Source of the DNA: Neolentinus lepideus HHB14362 ss-1 | Taxonomy: Eukaryota; Basidiomycota; Agaricomycetes; Gloeophyllales; Gloeophyllaceae | DNA length: 64,000 nucleotides | Direction: 5' to 3' | Assembly (NCBI GenBank): GCA_001632425.1 | Contig: KV425553.1 | Span: 661,498 to 725,497 of the forward strand | In this document: positions 31,054 to 41,849 of the stretch, in pieces | How the letters are laid out: each line of letters starts with the position of its first letter | Position numbering within the stretch: position 1 is the stretch's first letter | The notes under the pieces: generated by a model | Told to the model about the DNA's origin: nothing | Databases searched by the model: none | Seen by the model: only the letters and a program-made list of their open reading frames with translations | Translations under genes and position numbers: made by a program

Positions 31054-34000
31054 ATGTCTTTGCCTCTGGCTTGTTCATCTAATCCCATCTGGTTCCGCTA
31101 TCCGGATGACTTTTATTTGTCGAGTCTCTCTTCTCTTACTAAATCTGACATATATTCCTCCGTCTGTCGTGTATCTAGTACTCCTGTTTCTAAGTCAATT
31201 AAAGTTTCACGCCTGCAGGAACTGCTCCTTGCATCTGTCCGGCTAACCATCCGCCGTTTATCCGTCCTTGATGACTATGCACTTCACGCCGCACTTGCTT
31301 CCTCTGTAGATATTAATGTTGAATCTGATTGCCGTATGGTTATCATTTCTAGATATTTTATTCACTTGTATGGTGAAACTGTTGCTTTAGCATTGAGGAC
31401 TCCTCAATGGGATGTTATAGAAATTTTTGATGACTCCATAGATTGTTCTGATATGTTTTGGATGCTGAATCCTATTTCACATTACCTTCCATACTTCCAT
31501 CAAGTAGATCGTTTATTACTTAGAGATTGCATTCAGCATCTTCATCCTTTGCACCGACCTACCTATATCCGTCAGTCACGCTCTCGTACAGCATCTGCTA
31601 TCATGGAACATCTACGACAAAGAACATATTATCTTGCTACTTTGGATAATGCACATTTTTATGATCAATTTTATGCTATTCTGCCTTTTGCTGGATATGA
31701 TGAGCATGTACCTCGTTCATCTTTGATAAAAGCAATGTTAGCAGAGGAGTACAGTCCAGCATTTATGTCAGCTGTAGCTGAGGCTTCCAAGTCTAGAACA
31801 CAGCGCTCCTCTGAAAAGAAGAAGGAATCTCGCAGGGAACTTAAAGTTCAATCATTCCATGTTCAACAGAATGAACGTGATAATATTATCAAGAACTGGC
31901 CTACAGTGATACCCACTGACACTGCACTGAAGTGTGCATTGGATTATGTCAAGGCTACACAGTGGTCTCCTTATCCTCTTTGTGCAGTATGTAGTAGACG
32001 ACGCCATGATTCTGATGTAATATCATTGGATGTGGCTGGTAGCATCTTTAGTGACTTTGATCTCGAAATATTGAGGATACGTGATCCATTTGTGATATCT
32101 AAGTGTATTGTCCAGTCATGTTCTGCTCAGTTTAACTTTGGGTCTCCAATTCTTGATGGATTGATGCTGGATCGTAATGGAGTCTCTGTAAATGAGGAAA
32201 ATTGTCATTGCATCAATATTTGTGCAGAATGCAGAAGTGCTCTCACCCGAAAGTGTATGCCAAAATTTGCACTTAGTAACAAGCTATATCGTGGTTCTTT
32301 ACCTGACCAATTTCAAGACTTGACCTGGGTTGAAGAAATGATGTGTAGCATTTATCGCAACACTGCACATATCGTGCGCTTATTTGGTTCATCTGATCTA
32401 CAACAGCCAAAGGTCTTGCATGGAAATACATGTGCACATGAAATGAATGTCATTTCCACTGCATCAGTGCTACCTAGGACTCCTGCAGATATTAATGGAA
32501 TGTTAAGTGTTGTTTTCATTGGACGTGAGAAATTTGACCCTAAGAAACTTGTTGATTTGTTCCGTGTCCGTAAAGTCAAGGTATGGACTTTTCTCTTATG
32601 GTTAAAGGATCACAATCAACTTTATATGCAGTCTAATATTATGCTTGATGAGACAATTATGGCATTGTATCCAGATGATGATATTCTTCCTGGTTTAGCT
32701 GATCTTGTCATTATAGATCATAACATGGATGCTAATGTTATTTTTGAGGAAGAGACAGCAGGGATATCTGAACATCCTGCTGAGATGATGATGGATCCTG
32801 ATAACAATTCCAGTTCCAATATCTTCTTAGAGAAAATGGGTGTGTCGGACCCTGAGTCTGTTAAGCTCCATGGTCGAACATTCACTGCTGCTGCAATTCG
32901 CAATCTCATTCCTGGGAACTCTGGGAAACCTGACTTGATAATGCATCATGGTGACCCCATTCCTGAATATAAAAATCCAAATTTAATGCCTGGCATGTAT
33001 CCAACTTTGTTTCCATATGGAATTGGAGGATTTGAGCATCCTGACAGATACCCTTCATTGTCATTCCAAGCACAGGCAAGCTATTACTTAGATCTTGATG
33101 ATCGATCTTTCCGTTACCATCACTCTTATCTATTTGTAGCCCTAAATATTATGCAACGACGTGCTGCCCACTTGCAAACACATTTTACAATAAGAAAGTC
33201 ATACTTTGATAAGGTTGCTCGTAAACTTGTGGCTGTTTCTGCTGATACTCTAGAATCTGTTGCTAACCATCTAGAACATGAAGGAAAATATAGTGATTTA
33301 TCAACAGACCAGCAAGATGCATTAGATCTCTTAAAATATGTTAATACTATTGCAGCTCGTATTCCAGGTTCTCAAGCTTCTAAGATTCTATGCCGTAATG
33401 AGGTACGTAGCTATTATGGTTACTTTGGTTTACCCCACTTATATATGACTATTAATCCTAACCCTGCTCATAACCCTATTTTTCAAGTTATGTTTGGAGA
33501 TGTTACTGTAGACTTAACAAAGCAATTCCCTGATCTTGTTCCTGGGCCAGAGCGTGCACGAAGACTGGCATTGGATCCTGTAGCTGCATCAGATTTCTTT
33601 GAATTCTGTGTTCAGATGTTGTTTGAGCACCTACTTGGTTGGGACTATATGCACTGTAAATCTGCTGCTGCTGGTGGGATATTGGGCCATTTAGAAGCCT
33701 TTTATGGTACATCTGAATTTACAGAACGAGGTCAACTTCATGGTCATTTTGTTATCTGGCTAGTGGGTGGCTTGAATCCTGATGAAATACATCAGCACCT
33801 TAGAGACGATCCTGCATTTGAAAATCGGTTTTTCAGATTTTGTGAAGATATCATTTATCATCACCTACCTGATGTAGAGGTAACTATAGACTCTGACTAT
33901 GAACCACGTACTCAAAGACCCCCTGTTCCCCCTACTTTGCACAGTAATACACCTGTTGAAGTTTTGAACTCATGGGAATCTGCATTTTTGACTGAAATCA

Positions 34001-37000
34001 AGATGTGTGGTGAGAAACTGCAAAGGCATGTATGTCGTAAAGTCTGCCATAAATATGGCAATGAGGGCAAATGCAGGTTTTTGTTTCCCCATGAAGTTAT
34101 TGATGCTTCCTATTTTGATCCAGATACAAATTCTATTGTACTCATGTGTCGAGATGGTAATGTCAATTATTTCAATCGTTACATCCTTGTGTTCTGCCGA
34201 CATAATCATGATTTAAAGTGTATCTTGTCAGGTAAGGCTGCCAAAGCAGCAATGTTCTATATTACTGATTATATCACCAAGATGGACATTAAAACTTATG
34301 AAATGCTATCTTTACTTTCACGAGCTGTTTCACGTATTCCTTCATCATCTTCTCATACACCAATTGATTCTGCGAGACTTCTACTTCATAAGTGTCTTTC
34401 CCAATTTACAAGACAGCAGCAGATACATGCACAGCAAGCTTCACGCTATTTGCGTGGCTTTGGTGATAGCATCCCTTCTCACAAGACTGTGCCCATGATG
34501 TCTGCACTGTTGCTTAACTATGTTAATGAGATGTATGGTAGCAGACATAAAGCAGACAACCATGACGATGATTTGGACAGTGATGACAATGAGGTTGAGC
34601 ATTCTCAATTAACTATTATACTTGATAACAATGGAAGACTTAAAGAAACAAACCAAATACATGATTACTTATACCGTGCTGACTCCCTGGCCAGTATGAA
34701 TTTCTATGACTTTGTAAGATGTGTTAAACTTGAAAAAATATCAAGCAAAATGACAAAGCACACTCCTGAGACAAGACTAGGTGTGTTAGCACGTCATAAA
34801 TTGAAAGATGAGCATCCATTACAAGAAACACATATACTAGTTGTGCATGATCAAACAGATGGACACACCATACTTGTGCCACGTGTTGTTGGAACTTCCA
34901 TTCCTAGGAATAATGCAGGTAATGATTATTCAAAATTTGTACTTGCACATTTCAAACCGTTTAGTATTACATTGCCTTTGCTTCAAGGGGAGGAGACATT
35001 TGATACACTGTTCTCTAAATACACATTCAGCACTGATAGCTGCAGAATCATGAAAAATTGGGAGGCTATACATGAATGCGAAGATGCTAGAGATGCAGAA
35101 AGACTACAAAAACGTGCAGCTATGACAAAAGAATCTTCACAACTGACTAAATCATTACATTCTCAACTATCCTTGGATGATGACCTAGTCTCTGATGTGA
35201 AGATGAAATCAACTGCTGCTGCTGAGAAAGATCTCAAAATACAGCAAGCAATTCTAACTCTTCAGCAGTCAAACTGGTTCACATCATCTGCATCTAACAA
35301 TAACGAACACTTGAATGATGTTTCACCTCTTACATTACTGGATATATCTTCTGATAAGCTAAAAACATGGAAGAAAGAAGTCCAGACACAGGAATCAAAT
35401 ATAGTCACTGAACGAAGAAATATTGCTGACCCTTCAAATCAGCAGATGCAAAATATATCTTCAATATCATCAGCTGAAAGCACTGAGCTATATGGTAACA
35501 AGCAATCATCAGATGATTCAGACTCTAAACCAATATCACCTCCAAAGACTGAAAGCTCACACTACAATACTCAAGATTCAACCAAACTTGATCCTGCAAA
35601 GTTGATTCAAAATATTGGTGATCAGTATCACTTAAATGAGAAACAGTGGATAGCTTTTCATATTGTAGCAAAATTCTTTATTCAAACATATCATGAAAGG
35701 AAGACACATGGTAAGCAGCATTCCCAGCCTCTGAGAATGTTGTTAACTGGACCAGGTGGTACTGGAAAAAGTCATGTAGTGAAGGCACTGCATGAGGTTA
35801 TGGCAGCTTATGGCTGTCAGCACCAGATTAGATTTGCTGCACCCACTGGATCAGCTGCAACACTTATTGATGGTATGACAATACATAAAGCATTTGGTAT
35901 CAATATTAGGGCAAATGATAAAGGTAAAGGTAACCGACGTCCAGGTGAAGAAGGTGAAGACTACACTGTGCTCATTAGTGTGAAGAATAGAACAGCATTG
36001 CGTGATGAATGGCGCTATGTAGAATTCATCCTGATTGATGAAGTTTCACTGCTAAGCCTACAGCTATTGTGTGAGATGGATCATGCCCTCCGTTATGCTA
36101 AAGAGCGGCCAGATGATTTCTTTGGGGGTGTTAATATTATCTTTGCAGGTGACTTCTTTCAATACCCTCCAATTGGAGGTACCCCTTTATATACTCCTAT
36201 TCATCAGTATGCTCACCAGTCTAATGATGAGATTCTTAAGAGAATAGGTCGTTTGGCTTGGAAAACTGTAGATACAGTAATCACATTAACAGAACAACAA
36301 AGGATGAAAAGCGACCCTGAATTTGCTACAGCTGTCAACAGACTAAGGACTCGTTCATGCACCTTTGGTGATGTTGAGCTATTCAATAGTCGCCTCATAA
36401 AAACAGCAGCATACCCATATGGGATTGATATGAGTCAAGGAGATAATAAATATGCCACTGCAATTGTCAGTACTAACTTGTTAAGAGAAGTAATAAATAA
36501 CAGGAAGGCAGATGCTAACTGTATAGGGCCTGATACACCTGATCTCATACTCTGTGCTGCTATAGATGCAGTAACATCTACCGATCCTATTGATGATAAC
36601 ATTCTTGATCAAATACTAAAGCTTAATGTTTCTTCTTTTACATCTGATGGTGCACTTCCTGGATTTATTCCTTTATATATAGGCATGCCAGTTATCTTGA
36701 GAAATCGTAACTTATCAACAGAGTTAGGAATTACCAATGGTGCACAAGGCATAGTAGAAAAGATATTAACTGCAATATCACCGAGAGGTCTGACTTACTG
36801 TACTACTGCTATTGTGCAATTCCCAAATAGCCGTGTCCAGTTATCTGATCTACCCAAGGGTTCCTTTCCAATTACTCCAATTAATTGGGCTTTTATGACA
36901 ACTGTACGGGATTCTGAGGGACATGATCTTAAATGTAAAATTACCCGGTCACAAGTGCCCATACAGCCTGCTTTTGCAGTCACAGGCCATTCTGCACAGG

Positions 37001-38322
37001 GTAAGACATTACCTAAAGTCCTTGGTAATTTACATGAAGGAGGATTTTCTGCATATGTGTCTGCATCTCGTCCTTCTTGTCGTGATGATTACTTTATTAC
37101 TGAGCCAGTAACTCTGGAACAGTTAAATAAACCTGTCGCCTATGACCTGTATGTGGAGAATAAACGATTTCAGACCTTGGAGCATAACACTCTTGTTAAA
37201 TATGGTTTCCTTGATACTCCTCTACTCCCTGTTCCAGATCCAGAGACTGATGAGAATACTGCAAGGAGAAACCCTCGTTCATCATTTGTTGATCCTCCTG
37301 TACATAGTCCATCCAAGAAAAGGAAAAGTGGTAACTCAGTAAACCCCACCAAACCCAAAAAGATGAAAGAAACTGCTTCATCTTCCCATCATATACCTTT
37401 ATATGCCAATGCAGGATGTGTGTGGTCTGCCCAAGACTGGTCTTGTGCATATGACTCCACATTCATGGCATTCTATTTTACCTATGTATCTTCAAATACT
37501 GCATGGCGAACTGCTTTTAAGATGCAGACGGAACTATCATCACAGCTTAGTAATGCATTTGACATTTTAATGCATAACCCTACAGGAGGAGCCTTTAATA
37601 TACACCGTGACCATTTCAGAGATCTTCTCTCTCACATGGCTCCAGCACTATTTCCAAGGCATGGTGCAGTCCCCATTGATGCTGTTGAGGTATTTTACTC
37701 TATGCTTGATCACAGAATAAGTGCAGCATCACTTGTTCAGCAAGGCACATGTCAGAATAACTGTGGTGGAAGTGTTCAATTTAATGACAAGGCTGTAATG
37801 GCAACCCTCCATGGTGGATTATACCAAAACCTACATGCACAGCTACACATTTATAGTCCAAACGCTACTCAATTTCCAATTCAGGTTTGGCTTGACAGTT
37901 ACATTGCTTTTTGTAAAGAAAGACTCAGAGTTTCATGCAGCCAAACATTATGTCCAAATAACTGTGGCCAATATTTATTACCAAACATTACTATACAAGA
38001 ACATCCTGCCTGGATACACTTTGAATCCCAACCTGAAGTTTGGGATCATATAACACCTTCAATGAATCTCCAACTCCCAAACAGATTGGGTCAAGTTTCA
38101 TACCATCTACAAGCAATCATCTATCATGGTGATCTCCATTTTACTGCACGTCTTATCACAAGACATCAATACATGATTACAATATGGGATTATGATGGTC
38201 AAGTAAATGAAGGCAAGCCCACCCCTTGGAATCTGCAAGCAAATACAGATGATCTCAAGTTTTTCAATCAACGACGAGCATATATATATCTTTACTCTCG
38301 AGAGAGTACTACATCTCAATAA
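31054..38322 (+). CDS. Helitron Rep/Pif1 helicase with C-terminal cysteine-protease-like domain
   Basis: 2,422 residues from a real ATG, uninterrupted. The N-terminal 500 residues include a Cys-rich region of the kind found before Helitron Rep domains (CAVCSRRRHD, then NICAECRSALTRKCMPKFAL). Helitron_like_N/Rep covers about 650-1080: FGLPHLYMTINPNPAHNP, the HUH motif in GQLHGHFVIW near 897, and paired tyrosines in FYITDYITKMD near 1069. The Pif1-type helicase begins near 1520: Walker A GPGGTGKS near 1567, LIDEVSLLS near 1660, IIFAGDFFQYPPIGG, LTEQQRMKSDPEF, NGAQGIV and VTGHSAQGKTLPKVLGNLH near 1978. After about 2090 a further domain starts, with WSCAYDSTFMAFYF near 2128, two C..N(N)C pairs, and YHGDLHFTARLI near 2360, a Cys...His arrangement like USP/papain-type peptidases. 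Rep nicks and joins single-stranded DNA and the helicase unwinds it. Confidence 0.95.
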   Translation: MSLPLACSSNPIWFRYPDDFYLSSLSSLTKSDIYSSVCRVSSTPVSKSIKVSRLQELLLASVRLTIRRLSVLDDYALHAALASSVDINVESDCRMVIISRYFIHLYGETVALALRTPQWDVIEIFDDSIDCSDMFWMLNPISHYLPYFHQVDRLLLRDCIQHLHPLHRPTYIRQSRSRTASAIMEHLRQRTYYLATLDNAHFYDQFYAILPFAGYDEHVPRSSLIKAMLAEEYSPAFMSAVAEASKSRTQRSSEKKKESRRELKVQSFHVQQNERDNIIKNWPTVIPTDTALKCALDYVKATQWSPYPLCAVCSRRRHDSDVISLDVAGSIFSDFDLEILRIRDPFVISKCIVQSCSAQFNFGSPILDGLMLDRNGVSVNEENCHCINICAECRSALTRKCMPKFALSNKLYRGSLPDQFQDLTWVEEMMCSIYRNTAHIVRLFGSSDLQQPKVLHGNTCAHEMNVISTASVLPRTPADINGMLSVVFIGREKFDPKKLVDLFRVRKVKVWTFLLWLKDHNQLYMQSNIMLDETIMALYPDDDILPGLADLVIIDHNMDANVIFEEETAGISEHPAEMMMDPDNNSSSNIFLEKMGVSDPESVKLHGRTFTAAAIRNLIPGNSGKPDLIMHHGDPIPEYKNPNLMPGMYPTLFPYGIGGFEHPDRYPSLSFQAQASYYLDLDDRSFRYHHSYLFVALNIMQRRAAHLQTHFTIRKSYFDKVARKLVAVSADTLESVANHLEHEGKYSDLSTDQQDALDLLKYVNTIAARIPGSQASKILCRNEVRSYYGYFGLPHLYMTINPNPAHNPIFQVMFGDVTVDLTKQFPDLVPGPERARRLALDPVAASDFFEFCVQMLFEHLLGWDYMHCKSAAAGGILGHLEAFYGTSEFTERGQLHGHFVIWLVGGLNPDEIHQHLRDDPAFENRFFRFCEDIIYHHLPDVEVTIDSDYEPRTQRPPVPPTLHSNTPVEVLNSWESAFLTEIKMCGEKLQRHVCRKVCHKYGNEGKCRFLFPHEVIDASYFDPDTNSIVLMCRDGNVNYFNRYILVFCRHNHDLKCILSGKAAKAAMFYITDYITKMDIKTYEMLSLLSRAVSRIPSSSSHTPIDSARLLLHKCLSQFTRQQQIHAQQASRYLRGFGDSIPSHKTVPMMSALLLNYVNEMYGSRHKADNHDDDLDSDDNEVEHSQLTIILDNNGRLKETNQIHDYLYRADSLASMNFYDFVRCVKLEKISSKMTKHTPETRLGVLARHKLKDEHPLQETHILVVHDQTDGHTILVPRVVGTSIPRNNAGNDYSKFVLAHFKPFSITLPLLQGEETFDTLFSKYTFSTDSCRIMKNWEAIHECEDARDAERLQKRAAMTKESSQLTKSLHSQLSLDDDLVSDVKMKSTAAAEKDLKIQQAILTLQQSNWFTSSASNNNEHLNDVSPLTLLDISSDKLKTWKKEVQTQESNIVTERRNIADPSNQQMQNISSISSAESTELYGNKQSSDDSDSKPISPPKTESSHYNTQDSTKLDPAKLIQNIGDQYHLNEKQWIAFHIVAKFFIQTYHERKTHGKQHSQPLRMLLTGPGGTGKSHVVKALHEVMAAYGCQHQIRFAAPTGSAATLIDGMTIHKAFGINIRANDKGKGNRRPGEEGEDYTVLISVKNRTALRDEWRYVEFILIDEVSLLSLQLLCEMDHALRYAKERPDDFFGGVNIIFAGDFFQYPPIGGTPLYTPIHQYAHQSNDEILKRIGRLAWKTVDTVITLTEQQRMKSDPEFATAVNRLRTRSCTFGDVELFNSRLIKTAAYPYGIDMSQGDNKYATAIVSTNLLREVINNRKADANCIGPDTPDLILCAAIDAVTSTDPIDDNILDQILKLNVSSFTSDGALPGFIPLYIGMPVILRNRNLSTELGITNGAQGIVEKILTAISPRGLTYCTTAIVQFPNSRVQLSDLPKGSFPITPINWAFMTTVRDSEGHDLKCKITRSQVPIQPAFAVTGHSAQGKTLPKVLGNLHEGGFSAYVSASRPSCRDDYFITEPVTLEQLNKPVAYDLYVENKRFQTLEHNTLVKYGFLDTPLLPVPDPETDENTARRNPRSSFVDPPVHSPSKKRKSGNSVNPTKPKKMKETASSSHHIPLYANAGCVWSAQDWSCAYDSTFMAFYFTYVSSNTAWRTAFKMQTELSSQLSNAFDILMHNPTGGAFNIHRDHFRDLLSHMAPALFPRHGAVPIDAVEVFYSMLDHRISAASLVQQGTCQNNCGGSVQFNDKAVMATLHGGLYQNLHAQLHIYSPNATQFPIQVWLDSYIAFCKERLRVSCSQTLCPNNCGQYLLPNITIQEHPAWIHFESQPEVWDHITPSMNLQLPNRLGQVSYHLQAIIYHGDLHFTARLITRHQYMITIWDYDGQVNEGKPTPWNLQANTDDLKFFNQRRAYIYLYSRESTTSQ

Positions 38323-38341
38323 AATATGATCATATGCAATG

Positions 38342-39571
38342 CTACACAGAAATCTCCATATCATCCTTTCGACCTTTGCGCTCCCGGTCACCTAACACGA
38401 GCTGCTGCATCTTATGCCGAACAGTCTGTTCCTCCCCTTCTGTAGTAAATGACAATTTCCTCTTCTTTGGTGCAAGAGACGTGGCATGCCCACTGCTTGA
38501 GCCTGCAGGTGTGGAGGCTAGCTGCCTCTCCATAAGCATCTACATTGACTACATCAGTATCGTAAAGGAGATCAACCTCACATTAACCTTACCTTTGCCC
38601 CGACACGGTTCACGAGCAACAAACTATCCATCCGAGTGACAAGTCCGAGCTTATCGCCACCACGAACCGCACGAAAATTGATTCCAACATCTACAAGATG
38701 CCCGATGCGGAAGAGGGAAGGTGCCACTACTTTGTAAGTAATCTCTCTAACATTAATGTTTAATATTAGATGCATTGCACTGAAAGCAAACCCAATCACG
38801 CGACTCACCCTGCAGGATTCTCGTCGTCAACCTCTGTAGCCATATAATCCACGACATTGTCATCAGTAAAGACATAACGTGAGCCATCAATGTAGCTCTC
38901 AAGGGTATGGTGAGGATCGAGAGTCGCAAAAGGCAGGGGAGCAACGGGCCAGATGTTGTAAGGCACAAGAGTCAAATAGCGTGTCTGACAGAACAGTGTG
39001 TCTATCTCGCCAACTGTCTTTCTGTCCATGGGCTTCATTCGAGCATTTCCCAGTGACTGATCAAAGAAGTGATAAAGAAGCTCATACGCCTTCAACTGCC
39101 TAGCAAAACGGGTGGAACCTGGCCCGACGATTGAGACAGACTGCATGAGGAGATGTGCTTTAGTACGAGAAGTCCTAATGCATGGTATAGCTAATCAGCG
39201 AATTATCTTGACTGACAGATCGAGAGTGGGAACGTACCGCACATTTCGCGAGAGAGGAGGCAATTGACTTGCAGCGAGGAAGCCTAGGGCGTCGAACACC
39301 ACCTCTTCTCCGCCATCACGCCAAACCAGAAAAGCATGCCCACTGGCATCGTGCAGCTCTACGCGAAAGGTACTTTCGATTTTTCCGTAATCGTCGTAAG
39401 CACTCAATTGAACCTCTGCCCGAGCTGACTTCTCTTTCGTATTGAAGAGATCATCCAAGATGTTCGCTAACATGCACTCAGACGACATTTACCTGTACAA
39501 GCAAGTTGAAACTCACTGCAATCTTCGGACATCAGCACTGTCTTCAAGTCGTCGTATGTAATCTTGTCCAT
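38342..39571 (-). CDS. Helitron-associated accessory gene A, unknown function
   Basis: About five exons on the minus strand, convergent with the helicase gene. The start ATG is at 39571 (MDKITYDDLKTVLMSEDCSE). An intron of about 25 bp (GTAAATG...TTAG) leads to NILDDLFNTKEKSARAEVQ and GKIESTFRVELHDASGHAF. The next exon has SVSIVGPGSTRFARQLKAYE and LVPYNIWPVAPLPF, then GEITYKVVAPSLFRIGHLV, then the last exon with RQLASTPAGSSSG, a basic APKKRKLS cluster and the stop at 38342. Most junctions are clean GT...AG with matching phase; the one after RNVRY needs a weak GTTCCC donor. Several beta-rich segments could be OB-like, which would fit RPA-type accessory proteins known from other Helitrons, but this is speculation. 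Confidence 0.6.
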
Positions 39572-40196
39572 GGCCTACACAAGAGAGAGCAACAAATCCA
39601 ACAATAATGACTGCTTCATCCTCTCCCGCAATGTCATCATACACCTGAACAGTGCACGAATTCCTTGCCGCTGCTGATCGCAATCTTCAGGTACGCCACT
39701 AGTAGCTTCGGCCACTAATACAGAACTGTTACGATAAGTCTAACGAAATGAATTACTATAGGTCTCAAATGACGACACTGCGACAACAATGAAAGCAGTT
39801 CTCTCGGTATGACTCGGAAGGTCTCAGATCATTCGTACAAGTGACCTTCACGAACACATGACCACACCTTTTAGACAATACCTGTAACAGTGTTATTTCC
39901 CAATGCAGCCCACAGCTCTCCGTCCGTCGACATTCCCACTCAGGTCTTGCGCAATAGTATCTTTACCCTCAAGTTCCAGCAATGGCACGCGACTCTCACT
40001 GCCTGCTTCGTTCCAAGTCTGGGACAAGTTGCCCTTCGATGTCCGACAAGCAACGTTCAGGAAAATCCTTGTAATGAGTCATCACCATGAAGATCACATG
40101 TGCGAGTGAGACATGTATACAATTCAACCGCATAGCACGGGATGCTTTCTTATTAGTCTAGATTACATTCAAGATCACCTACAACAACAAAAGACC

Positions 40197-41768
40197 ATGT
40201 CCTCGACAACTCGCAGTCTTACCCTCACCCATTCCCCCGTCATGCCATCACCCACACCTAGCGCTTCAAACGTCCGCAAACACGCACTACCTAGCGACAC
40301 GGAATCTGAAAGTATTCCGCTGCAGAACACAACGCGCAAGAAGAGTAAGAAGCGAGCGACTACGTACGTCTATGTCATGCAGCGACCCTTCCAGACTCAT
40401 CTCTCTTTCCAGCCCCGACAACGACAATCCTGACTCTGATGACCCGTCTGACGAAAAAGAGGCTGAACATTTGCTGTACGTAAGCCCTTGAACACAATCA
40501 CGCGCAAAATGCTAACAGCAGGTTCAGCACGATAAGCGAAAATCCACATAAAGATGCCACCGACTCGACGGAATGCGGTGCTAATACTGGGTTCACACAT
40601 CATAATTTTCTTGACGCTCTTCCTAGTCTTCTGACATTAGTGACAGTCCACCGACTGAGGACCAATCTGCCAACGACAGCACTAGCAACGATCCGAAGGG
40701 CCCAGAACCGTATGTCGTACAAATATTGATACCATCATACTAATCTAATTTATTGTCGTAGGCGAGAAACATTTTCGCTATTACCACGACTCAAACCGGT
40801 CAGAATGTACGGTCTAATCAATGACGAACTTTCGCTGATCCCGGTCGTCGACTTCCGAACATTGATCAGCGACGACAACGCTATACGGTAAGCGTATCCG
40901 CGTACCAGTTACTGCACCCTCACGTAACCTTATCCAAGTCGCATCGAACGCATCGCCGTAATGAAAAGCCAAGCTGGCATCACAAACCTCGCCATTGCGC
41001 AACCCAACGAGCTTGCTATAACCGGTGTCTTGCATTTAACTATCAAGGACAAACTCACCCACCACCCGTTCTTCATTGTGGGCAAATGTCAATTCAGTAG
41101 TGTCACCCATGGCGACCGCAGCCGTCAAGTCAGCCTTGCTCCGCTCGATCTTACGTGGCCCCGACTGGCTGCAAACATAGGAGCGGCTTTTGGGAAGAAA
41201 AAACTTTTCGTCACAACATTCTACAATGGTATTACATTCTCGACGTTCATGCAAGCAAGGACACCAGCTACGACACCTCAGTCTTCCCCACAGCGTGGTC
41301 TGAAGACCTACACCTCTCGCAAGGCGCCGAAAGAGTACAGTGAGTACCTCACCTTCTTTCCGAACTTCCCTCACATGATATGAAATATTGAACACTCTAT
41401 CTGCAGCTTTTCCTGCTGGACTTCCTTATGACACTGACATTCCCGTATACGACGGTCGGAAAACTTTCCAGCTGAAAGGTTTCAACAAGTTACCGAGCTT
41501 TCCCGGTGAAATACCCGTCGGATCTGCAATACTCATCATTTTCACAGCGCAAACGTACTCCGGTAAACGACTTCCATCGACTGTCAAAGGTCTTACCACC
41601 TCCTTGGGCTTCAAAGCACTTGCTGCAGTTGTCTTGCATGATGCCGAACTCGATAGCGAGGCTCGAGACGATGCAAAGAGCGACGAAAATGGACCTTTAG
41701 GTGTCGAAACCGACGTATATAGTAGTGCTATGTCCAACGCGGCTGACAGTGAACCAGAGGTCTTCTGA
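40197..41768 (+). CDS. Helitron-associated accessory gene B, unknown function
   Basis: Seven exons joined by short GT...AG introns with consistent phase, transcribed away from gene A. The start is ATG 40197 (MSSTTRSLTLTHSPVMPSP). The N-terminal third is disordered, with a basic TRKKSKKRATT cluster and very acidic Ser/Asp segments (DNDNPDSDDPSDEKEAE, SSDISDSPPTEDQSANDS). The folded part follows: ETFSLLPRLKPVRMYGLIND, AITGVLHLTIKDKL, SLAPLDLTWPRLAANIG, FGKKKLFVTTFYNGITF, then FPAGLPYDTDIPVYDGRKTF and LPSFPGEIPVGSAILIIFTA. It ends SEPEVF with TGA 41766-41768. I do not recognise the family; similar acidic-plus-core proteins are, as far as I recall, common in mushroom genomes. It lies between the helicase and the right half of the split gene. 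Confidence 0.65.
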
Positions 41769-41849
41769 TACTCCTGTAACGAATTCATTCCTTGTTTTAC
41801 TATACAATGTACGATAGCTTTGCAAAACTACGCGGAATTGCTGGTGCCA

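Noticed and set aside
39903..40109. Plus-strand frame of 68 codons between the divergent accessory genes
   Set aside because: It overlaps the shared promoter region, has no splice link in phase to gene B, and shows no recognisable motif.
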